DNA of 64,000 bases from Pomphorhynchus laevis. Lineage: Eukaryota > Acanthocephala > Palaeacanthocephala > Echinorhynchida > Pomphorhynchidae. The stretch lies in assembly GCA_012934845.2 (NCBI GenBank), contig WNNJ02003693.1, positions 52,737 through 116,736 on the forward strand, in the 5' to 3' direction. The notes under the pieces are model-generated. The model saw nothing but the letters and a program-made list of their open reading frames with translations. It was not told the DNA's origin and searched no databases. A program made the position numbers and the translations under genes. Below, one piece after another: positions 55,974 to 64,000 of the stretch. Numbering within the stretch: position 1 is the first letter of the stretch; each line of letters opens with the position of its first letter.

Positions 55974-56035
55974 GTAGTGATGAGTAGACTGAAGTCGAAA
56001 CGCCTCATTGTAAGCTAGGCGTCTGTGGTAGGCGC
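55960..56035 (+). ncRNA. Candidate type-I hammerhead ribozyme
   Basis: At the end of the 118-bp array three helices can be drawn around the core: helix I TACCAC (55965-55970) with GTGGTA (56025-56030); GTGATGAG (55977-55984) where CTGATGAG is expected; helix II GAC-TGAA-GTC (55987-55996); GAAA; helix III ACGCCT (56000-56005) with AGGCGT (56017-56022); and a GTC cleavage triplet (56021-56023). The C-to-G change at the first core base would be expected to abolish or weaken activity. The layout parallels schistosome Sm-alpha satellites. Confidence 0.5.
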
Positions 56036-56326
56036 ATTGCGGGTTAAGCTTCTCGACGAAGGTCGCAGAAAAAGCATGCAGGTTTATACTCCGCTCTTAG
56101 TGTTAATAAAAAAGTTGTATTGAAATAATATAACAATTAATAAAACAATTGACTAATTACTATTTTTAGTTATTTTTAATGATTTAACTGTAAATAATTA
56201 AATATGTAGGCTCAATTAATTGATCTGATTAACTAAAACCAAATAGAACATTTTAATAGATTTACTTTATATTTTAATAATTTAAAGTCTCCACCCGGTT
56301 AAATTAATATCTTGTTATCTTTTTAG
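56036..56326. other. Satellite tail and intron end
   Basis: GC-richer tail to about 56100 (CTTCTCGACGAAGGTCGCAG), then AT-rich intron. TATGTAGGCTCAATTAATTG near 56203 resembles the far end of the Naiad tail. The acceptor CTTGTTATCTTTTTAG ends at 56326. Confidence 0.5.
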
Positions 56327-56398
56327 GCTTGACTACAACCTACTCGTTGATTTACATTTTCTATCTGCTGAAACACATATTTATCATCTTAAATATTT
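56327..56398 (+). CDS. LRR gene, 72-bp exon: one leucine-rich repeat
   Basis: Reads L-LDYNLLVDLHFLSAETHI-YHLKY, then donor GTAAGT. Phase 2 to phase 2, 24 codons. Joined to the previous exon it gives L-L-L-D-Y-N-L-L, so the LRR register shifts by one residue. Confidence 0.8.
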
Positions 56399-56759
56399 GT
56401 AAGTATCGTTATAAGTTAAAGTAAAAATATATTTATCAAATATTTATTGTAACATAAATACTTGTAGCATAGCAATTTATAAAAATATTATATAGTTATA
56501 TTATTATGAATGAAAAGGCTTTTTTGAATATAAAGAAGCATCTATATTTGTTTCTATTGTTAAACATGTTACATCCACCAGGCTGGCTTTTCTAGTGGTG
56601 TAGATATACATTTCTGTATATTACTTTTGGTACGGGATCGTATTCTAACGATCAATTAGAAACCTACCTTAAGTGTGTGATCCGCTATCCGGATTACTAC
56701 TTTTCATGCTGCCATTTGAAATGAATGCTTTTGATTTAACATGAATTCATTTGTGAGCT

Positions 56760-57030
56760 GAATTTCTTCTGGCTGTTGCACGACATTATCCTCGTATATA
56801 TATTTCAAGTGAATGTTACGTTGAATCGCGATACAGACGTCCTGAATTCAAATCCAATCGGCAGAAGTGTACAGAGTCAGCAGATAATAAGGGTCGAACC
56901 GTGAAATGCAGGGCTGTGTCAGCAGCTTATGAAACCATTACCAGACTAGATTCAGTTAGCGTCATGATGTATCAAGAAAAGGAACAATACCTGTGAGGAT
57001 AATGTCGTGCCACAACCAGAAGAATATTCC
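56760..57030. repeat. Small element with 31-bp inverted ends
   Basis: TTCTTCTGGCTGTTGCACGA (56766) and onward to CATTATCCTCG is matched, inverted, by GAGGATAATGTCGTGCC...CCAGAAGAA ending at about 57027, with a few mismatches. About 200 bp lie between. No coding sequence. It could be a MITE-like element or simply an inverted duplication; no target duplication was found. Confidence 0.55.
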
Positions 57031-57239
57031 TTGTATTAGAATAATATATCAGATAATCAAATTACATCAAAGACAGTACATTATTGACATGCATTTGACC
57101 CCACTGCAATGCTCTGTCAATGAATAATGACTTTTCTATTGATAAACGCTGTAGTAAACCAACCTTACAACAGGAGAAAACTTAAAATATCTTTACAATA
57201 AATATAAAAAAGCTAAATTATTAGATTACACATAGCTCG

Positions 57240-58020
57240 ACATGGAAAACTTTGTTATATGCTCCTTTCGAAATGCAGGCTTCTAAACTTCGTCATATTC
57301 CGCGTAATACCATGTAGCTCGAACGTATTTAATATATTGTCAAGTTCTCGAATAAAAAGCACATTAAACGCAAACTGAACACAAATGCGTCGAAGATAAT
57401 AGTTCAATATTAGTAGATATATCCCATATGCGTTGAGCTGCCTTGTGGAATAAAGAGTATGCATTTATTATGGGTTGAATACATATCAAACAAGAAAGTA
57501 ATTCAGAGAACGAAGATCATTTGTTTAAGATCTTAATAACTTAAATCGTCTTAGTAAAAATATTCTTGGAGGGAACTTGTGGCTCGTCGTCTCAATGTGT
57601 GGTTCACATGACGGGTTATCCGAAATACAATGACAACAATTTTAATAGTCTGCACTCTTATCAAGCCGTGATCGGTATGGCTAAATGAGCATTCTTTAAT
57701 TGTAAGTGAATCATGTATGATCTGTACATATTCAACTCTAGTTCATTGCACGATATCCATTTTAGCAGATTGCTAACCAATCTCTAAAAATACCATTGTT
57801 CGAATCTTCAATACTTAATTCTAATGAGATAATCGTTATATCGTCTTGTACCTGGCACATATTAGTGTTGCTCAACTTACCGAATAACCGTCCACAAAGA
57901 TACAAAAAAGTATAGGGGATAATATGTTTCCTTGCGAAACACCAACTAAAACTCGTTTTGGTATGGAATATACATCCCCGTAATGTACATTTTGGTATCT
58001 GCTAGTTAGGTGATAAATGA
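57240..58020 (-). pseudogene. LINE reverse transcriptase fragment
   Basis: Near 57985-57890 the minus strand reads VHYGDVYSIPKRVLVGVSQG with NILSPILFCIFVDG, the GxxQGxxLSPxLF block of CR1/Jockey-group LINEs. The rest (to 57240) is frame-broken thumb-like sequence. The catalytic YADD is not readable. It sits in an LRR-gene intron. Confidence 0.6.
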
Positions 58021-58045
58021 GGAAAGTAATATTATATAATAAATA

Positions 58046-58395
58046 ATAATATAATTGTTATTTTATAGTTATGTACAAATGACTAGTCAGTAATTTAAGT
58101 AACATCAAATGATCCATAATAATGGATTCATTTATTTCCTACAGGATGGATCCATTAGTCATTTATGGATATATCCTTTAGTCCTTGCTAGATAGATCAT
58201 CAATCACGTGGTCCACCCACGCTGATTGTAGTGTACAGTGATGCCGGTGGGATTGAAAGAACCATACGAAGACAATATGAAACCGCCCAATGAAGAATAG
58301 CGGCTCGTGTAAGCAATATTCACAATAATAATATTATTATTTTATAGTTATGTACAAATATACTACTCAGTCATTAAAGTAACATCAAAAATTTG
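58046..58395. repeat. 70-bp direct repeats around 200 bp
   Basis: 58046-58115 and 58322-58395 share TATTTTATAGTTATGTACAA followed by CAGTCA-TAA-GTAACATCAAA, in the same orientation. The interval holds GTCCACCCACGCTGATTGTA. The interval may be an insertion or one unit of a tandem duplication. Confidence 0.65.
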
Positions 58396-58758
58396 TTGTA
58401 TCAAATTGCTTAAAAAGAAATAGCAGTTTATCATAATAATGCCGTTCAGAGTCATGCATCATGACTCATACATCGTACATCATGAGTCATCTGTTTTCAT
58501 TTTTCGAACTTACCAAGTGGCCTTAAAGAGTAAATATTAAATATTACAAATTTCAATAGGCAATATTAGCAAAATCAACGTAATATCGTAAACTTGGTCA
58601 TTTTCAAGTTAATTGTCGACAAGCAATTTCAAAAGTGCAAGATATCAATAAATTTCATGATTTAAACTCATACAAATACATTAACTTCATTATGTCAGCA
58701 TTTAAGATTTACTTTAAATTCTTCAATGCGATTTGCTTTTTATCATTTATGATAATAG
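58396..58758. other. Intron, nothing recognised
   Basis: AT-rich. A short imperfect repeat of CATGACTCATACATCGTACA lies near 58455. It ends at the acceptor TTTATGATAATAG before the last LRR exon. Confidence 0.45.
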
Positions 58759-58830
58759 AAGTTGCAGTCACAATCTGATCAGCACAATCAATGAGGATTT
58801 TTTTGCTTTGGCGTTTAACCTTGAGAAACT
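58759..58830 (+). CDS. LRR gene, 72-bp exon: one leucine-rich repeat
   Basis: Reads L-SCSHNLISTINEDFFALAFN-LEK, the clearest LRR of the set (LxxSHNLIxxIxxDFFxxLxNLxxL). Donor GTAAGT follows. Phase 2 at both ends, 24 codons. Its donor shows that more exons should follow, but none is recognised in the last 5 kb, so the gene probably continues outside the window. Confidence 0.85.
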
Positions 58831-59225
58831 GTAAGTTTGGTAATTATAACAAGTTTCTAGTAATATGCATTGATTAATATACATTGCATCGTTTACAAGT
58901 TTGTAAGAAAGTATGTTGAGTCGGCTAATAAATTACTTTTACTATAAAGTGAATGGGTTATAATTTATTCAATTATGAGAGAGTTGTTTATTTTGCATCA
59001 TTTTCCTGTCGGTATCGGGCAAAACTAAAATAAAGACAGGAAAATAAAATAATATTACATGTTACTGCGTGTTAGTCGCTGACTTTTATCAATGTATGTA
59101 AGTGGAATCTTCTGTAGTACCGAGCAACGAAACACGTGAAGGATATTCGCGCATTTATTTTTGCATAATGCGCAAATACATAAGCTGGATCTTTCGTGGT
59201 GCGGGTTTCGAAATGTACAGACCCG
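58831..59225. other. Intron, nothing recognised
   Basis: AT-rich sequence without a supported exon. Confidence 0.45.
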
Positions 59226-59640
59226 TCATGATATCCATAAATAAATACGCGCCAGACTAGGGGTCGCTTTAAAGTTTCGCCGCAAGGGTCTCTCCAAGTA
59301 GACTCTGTTTGGAGTAGTATTACTGTACCTAGGATTTATGAAACTCAATTCTATCGACAAAACACTCAGATTTAACTTATACGAGGGACTAAGGCCAAGT
59401 GGGAATGATTCCTTCATGTATTTGGAACATGAATATAATGAAAAATTCAATACCATTATTTGTGTGAAACACTTTGGTGGATTCCGATAAACCTCTTAAG
59501 AAACCGTTATTGGAATTGATCTCAAAGTTGTATGAGGTTAAATCCGACCAAATGGTAGGCAATTCGTAAGTCATTATCGGAAGCAGTATGGATCGGAAAT
59601 ATCTTAATGCCTCTGCTAAAGACAGCATTCATAGGTTTTT
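59226..59640 (-). pseudogene. Probable LINE C-terminal fragment
   Basis: Two minus-strand open stretches (59628-59389, 59456-59226) read EALRYFRSILLPIMTYELPT and WSDLT, like the region after the RT of LINE proteins (LP-YG-P-W). The remainder is not recognisable. Confidence 0.4.
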
Positions 59641-60869
59641 GATTGATGATGTGATGAATGCAATTTTGGCGGATTAACGATGCAGATGTTCAGTGAATTA
59701 CCATGTGGTAGAAAGATCCTCAGATGGTTGTACGAATTGCAGAATTCGAGAATTTATTTCCAATGATCGATTTATCGCGTTGACATAAAGGACCAACATG
59801 TCGAAATTTAATTGCTCTGGGCTTCTGTACGTTTATGGTCAAATGATTATTAGGTAAATGAATCTTGTTTATTCAATTATGGATCACACGATAAGATCGT
59901 TATGCTTTTACAGTATTGAGTTGAGTGTAATTACTATAAATAGCTGTTTGTGTGTTGCACTTAATATCCATTTGTGGGGGTTACGGAATAATCACAAGTC
60001 ACACAATGCCATATGGCAAACAACAAAATAAGGTTAACCGTAGTTTTTAACATTTGATATGTTTTTCTATATATTGCGATCCACATGTACATTGTATTAG
60101 ATACACTACACCTGCGGTATTGCAGTTACGATTATTATTAATATTTAATGAAGAACATTTGTTTGTCGTATTACTTACAATACAATTATTAGTTATAAGA
60201 TCACAAACTATACAATTGTTTCTGTTACATTTGAAATATCTAAAATTGAAATCATTAGTATTTACGTATTTTTACTATTTTTAGAACTTTTACAACTGCA
60301 TTCTGTTTCTATTATCGTTACATATTGATTTTAATTTTTTATTATTTAATAAAAAAAAGCCTAACTATATTTATATTATCTATACATTTATTAATGAAAT
60401 TTATGGTTAATGTATATTTCCTATTATGAACATTTAGTGTTAGATTATAGTGTTTTATATTACACTATGTCGTTGTTATTATTTAATATCTACCAGCATA
60501 GCATCGATTCAAATACGTTTTCCTATGATGCAATTAATAATAACTGTCTAAATATTACAATTACAATAACTGTCTTTTATACAACTTAACCTGTCGTTGT
60601 TATTATTTACTCTATATTTATACTCTTTTGATAGCAGCTTTCTTAATTCACAATTTTCAATTAATTCTATGGATGTTACAGTAGTTTATCTCTCAATAAT
60701 AAAGTACTGTACCCTATATAAAAGTAGTTCACGATATTACATTATGGTTAAGCAAGTGGTCGTATATCCTAATTCTACCGTCGATTTAAAATTAGTAAAT
60801 TTTTAATTTCATTTTTTAACTTCAAACCTCTTGATCTCCGCTAATCCTTATTCGGATACATAAACTATA
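59641..60869. other. AT-rich region, leucine-rich frame not supported
   Basis: The + strand 60054-60284 is open for 76 codons and rich in Leu/Ile/Phe, but no splice signals or known motif fit. The stretch TAACTATAAAATCAAATTTCATCAGA before 60895 parallels the sequence before tail copy A, so decayed Naiad-like coding DNA may lie here. Confidence 0.35.
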
Positions 60870-61130
60870 ACTATAAAATCAAATTTCATCAGAAGATATA
60901 GGTCATTAGCATATATTTGGCCCCACTGCTAGGTCGAGGAATAGGTGCCGAAATCTGTTGGCATAATAGTTCCTCCGTATGATTTCTAATCCTCATCCTG
61001 ATACATCGTATATTATTTATTAGCCAATTCATAAAATTGATTTAAATTTTTAAATTTTAATAATAAATTTTATTCTTATATAAATTTAAATTGTATAAAA
61101 TCTTATAGTTGGCTGATCTGAATTGTTTGT
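60870..61130 (+). repeat. Naiad-tail copy C
   Basis: GGCCCCACTGCTAGGTCGAG, GGAATAGGTGCCGAAA, AGTTCCTCC and TATTTATTAGCCAATTCATA occur in the same order as in copy A. The GGCCCC/GGTGCC pair has one mismatch, and the second pair is largely lost. Confidence 0.65.
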
Positions 61131-61699
61131 TTGATATTTCGTCGTATTACGAAAGCTGAGCATTCAGTCAAAGTTTTCAATTTATTGCACATTCTTTGTT
61201 CGTATCTTAAGTGATAGTATTGAACGAAAGAAGTGTTCTCTGGTACAACGGACCGAAATGAGTTTCCTTTGTATTCCATATTGCCTGAGCCTTAGAAAAT
61301 CTTACACCCGCAAGAATCTTGTAATATAGTCACTGGCTATATTGAAGGAGATCACTTTTAGCAGTTTGGATCCGTTCTAAAATGCTCAAGAAATGTCGTT
61401 TTGATGGGGTGTTTCTGCTGATCATTCTAATATAATGCCCATTAGAATACTTCTCTACATGTGAATATTGTAAATATTGTTAAACTTGCGACATAAGGTT
61501 ATCCGAAACTAGACTTTAGTCTGTCACATATTTTAGTCTTTAAGAAGAAAAGACCTTTTAAGTGGCAAATATGACTATTTGTCACTTACAATCTACTTAA
61601 ATGACAACCTTTATTAATTTGAATTCTGTAAACATATAAGTAAACTTTTTAAACTGCACATATTACAATGATGTAGTCCACAGTTTAGGATCTTAATTC
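61131..61699. other. Gap, possible decayed LINE
   Basis: 61160-61340 has higher complexity than its surroundings but no readable motif on either strand. Confidence 0.3.
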
Positions 61700-62025
61700 T
61701 AGTAATCAAATAAGCTAACTGAGTCTACGTATTTAATATAATTATAAAATAAACAAAACATAATAATGCTAAATCAAAATTTAATAATTAAATAATAAAA
61801 TAAATAATTGTTTTAAGATTTTTATAATTTAAATCAAGTTAAAATAAAAAATTGAAATTCAAAATAAAAGTCATTTTTATGAATTGACTAATAAATAACA
61901 GACGTTGTATCAGAATAATTATTAGAGGTCATCAGGAGGAACTGCTATGATATCAGGTTTCGGCCCCTAACTCCTCTACCCAACATAGCAGCGGGGCCAA
62001 ATACATGCTAAAAACGAAACGCAGT
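61700..62025 (-). repeat. Naiad-tail copy D
   Basis: Minus-strand copy matching 21660-21990 over about 325 bp, from GCATGTATTTGGCCCCGCTG to AACTGAGTCTACGTATTTAA. Both long pairings are perfect: GGCCCC with GGGGCC, and CTGCTATG with CATAGCAG (plus-strand positions 61942-61949 and 61984-61991). Confidence 0.8.
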
Positions 62026-62053
62026 AAGCGAATATTTACGTGGAAGATATAAT

Positions 62054-62087
62054 GATCCTAGATCATCGGGTTCAATGATCTAGGATC
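62054..62087. repeat. Perfect 13-bp hairpin beside tail copy D
   Basis: GATCCTAGATCAT and ATGATCTAGGATC separated by CGGGTTCA. It begins about 30 bp beyond the tail copy. Confidence 0.85.
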
Positions 62088-62269
62088 TTCAGGTTAATAT
62101 TCAGATATATCTGAATGCTAATTGATTGTTTATTAAAAATAATATTAGCTAAATATTATCTGCAAATATTTCTTCCAATTTAGAGATCTATCTCACAATC
62201 GTATTGACTATATTCCTAATGGTTTCTTAAGTAACAAACACACAATTTCACACGTGTAAGTCAAGTTTC

Positions 62270-63260
62270 TTAAGTTGATATCTAAACTGAATTTGCAATA
62301 TGTTATTTATATCACAATTATATTGGCAATTGCTTATCTATTTTAATCTGTTATTTTTTGATCTTAAAATATAATTCCATTGTTGTAATTTATTATAATT
62401 CTTTAAATAATAATATAAGAATATATTATTATAATATATAATATAATATATTCTTATTATACATTATAATTAGAAAATATATTCTTATAGTATATATAAT
62501 ATATTTTAAGAATATAATATATTCTAATATTATATTATCATTATATTTATTTCGTTATTATAATTTTTGTTCGGCAATTTCAGATGATATATAAGCTTCA
62601 TTTATAGTACTATTATCAAAATAATAATTTATTTATTATCAAAATAAATTTATTATATTTTGACTATAACTTATTCAAATTATTATCTTCATATTGATTA
62701 CCTATTAATTTAAACTATTGAATAATTCCACAACTTTAATTATTATTCATCAATTTTAAGCTTCATTAATGTTACGATTATTTTTGCAATCAATTATTTA
62801 TTTTTATCTGTAATTTTAATCTTAAATTATTACTGAATTTGTTGATTTAATTGATTACCTATAAATTTAGACTATTAAAAAATACCATATACCTATTATT
62901 ATTTTTGATCAGCAATTTCGGCTTATATCAAGTTTTTTAAGTTGATATTTAAACTATATTTGCAATATGTTATTTACATCACAATATGCCAATCGCTTAT
63001 TTCGTTTAATCTGTTATTTTTTGATCTTAAAATATATTTCCGTTGTTGTAATTTATTACAATTCATATATCATTATTACACTTTTAAAATAAATATTATA
63101 TTAACAATATTATATTTTATTATATTTATTTCATTATTACATTTTGTATTGAGCAATTTTGGTTGATATATAAGCTTCACTTATATTACGATTATTTTGG
63201 CAATCGAATATTTATTTTAATCTGTTATTTTTGATCTTAAATTATTACTGAATTTGATGC
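62270..63260. repeat. AT-rich direct duplication, two to three diverged units
   Basis: 62270-62400 (AAGTTGATATCTAAACTGAA to TTGTTGTAATTTATTATAATT) recurs at 62935-63070, about 667 bp apart. TGATATATAAGCTTCA recurs at 62585 and 63162, and CTTAAATTATTACTGAATTTG near 62820 and 63235. This looks like an old segmental tandem duplication or AT-rich satellite. Confidence 0.65.
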
Positions 63261-64000
63261 CAATTTAAAATTTTTTTGGTCTTTTACAAATGGTAAAAAA
63301 TATATTTAATTACATTTCATTTAACTTTTGTAGTTTTTAATTAAAAAATATAAAAAGTCAATTAAAATTTGACATTTTTATAAAAAAAATAATTTTCTTA
63401 TTTTTTTAATATATTTTGTCGCAAAATACTTTTAATATTTCATTAATGAATATAATTTACATTATTTATAAGGTAATACAATGTTTTGTAATTCGAAGTC
63501 ATTTCGTTATTATGCATGCGAAAATATGTTTAAAAATATTATTTTCAATTTTTCAAAACACTAAAATTTATTAAACAAAAAGATAGAAATCCACAAATTC
63601 GAGTTATATTCGATAATTTTTTGCCACATTAAATCATTTTACGTTCACAGTTTTTCAAATTTGAATTTGTTGTCAAATAATTCGGGTAATACTTCTATCT
63701 AAATATAAAATATGCAACAATGTATCATATAAATTACTATAAAGTGAAAAGCAGTCGATACGATTTATGTCATCCATTGCCAAGTTTTCAAATAAAATAT
63801 TTTAATTTAGAAATTTGTCTTTCAACATGATTACTAAAGTAAGCGCCGGAGCTTTCCATAATATGTTGGGCCTTCAAGATATGTATGTAATTCGATTTGT
63901 TCTTTCCCGTTTTTTCAAGTAAAATGTCAGATTTTAATCAAATTTTTATTGTCAGATATAATCATATTTTATATCATTTTATTCTTTTTTATTATTTTTT
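63261..64000. other. AT-rich right end, nothing recognised
   Basis: Near-pure A/T stretches and one more complex patch around 63820-63890 without a supported exon. Confidence 0.45.

Noticed and set aside
60054-60284. Leucine-rich 76-codon frame as a further LRR exon
   Set aside because: It has no LxLxxNxL spacing and no phase-2 acceptor/donor pair. Leu/Ile/Phe richness follows from AT-rich sequence.
1-64000. CRISPR arrays, bacterial operons, rRNA or tRNA genes
   Set aside because: No regularly spaced short repeats with unique spacers were seen, there are no bacterial-type genes, and no rRNA or convincing tRNA cloverleaf was recognised by eye. A tRNA scan would settle the last point.

Overview
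The window looks like repeat-choked, AT-rich DNA (roughly 30% GC by eye) from an animal, most likely an invertebrate. It has no operons or bacterial signals. It contains several kinds of metazoan retroelement, a Merlin-type DNA transposon, and one spliced host gene with canonical GT-AG introns, one of them only 45 bp long. I cannot name the species. The small intron, the Penelope-like elements and the hammerhead-like repeats would fit a flatworm, but also other invertebrates.

The one host gene I can support is on the + strand and only appears after splicing is considered. A first coding exon (36299-36543) and six 69- or 72-bp exons (37323-37391, 37437-37505, 40618-40686, 55064-55132, 56327-56398, 58759-58830) all have phase-2 junctions. 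Each junction rebuilds a leucine codon, and each small exon encodes one leucine-rich repeat. This exon-per-repeat, phase-2 layout is known from LRR receptors such as LGR/glycoprotein-hormone receptors and from Slit- and LRIG-like proteins. No last exon or membrane domain is seen, so the gene probably runs off the right end. Its introns hold most of the mobile DNA of the right half.

Layout: 0.2-3.7 kb, a minus-strand Jockey-type LINE; 4.8-6.1 kb, two LINE 3' pieces; 7.2-11.1 kb, a young Ty3/gypsy-type LTR element with 98-bp LTRs and a 5-bp target duplication; 11.2-15.0 kb, a LINE fragment and a rearranged Penelope-like element (PLE) with 600-bp inverted arms; 15.0-15.2 kb, a 33-bp minisatellite; 16.0-17.8 kb, a Merlin DNA transposon with about 365-bp inverted repeats; 18.1-19.3 kb, a PLE piece; 20.3-22.0 kb, a Naiad-like PLE whose 3' tail carries a structured motif found again at 40, 61 and 62 kb; 23.0-24.3 kb, reverse transcriptase/RNase H remains; 26.8-28.6 kb, a PLE piece and a restriction-like-endonuclease (RLE) LINE piece; 29.4-30.1 kb, a 155-bp tandem array derived from that LINE; 31.0-32.7 kb, a second Jockey-type LINE; 36.3-58.8 kb, the LRR gene with RLE LINEs, PLEs, an LTR-like element and ribozyme-like repeats in its introns; 59-64 kb, AT-rich DNA with further tail copies.

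The main points of interest are the hidden LRR gene, a conserved pseudoknot-like motif in the tail of the Naiad-like element, two separate tandem repeats carrying hammerhead-ribozyme-like cores (49.4-50.3 kb and 55.6-56.0 kb), and a tandem array made from a retroelement coding segment. No similarity search or folding program was run. Family names rest on motifs read by eye.
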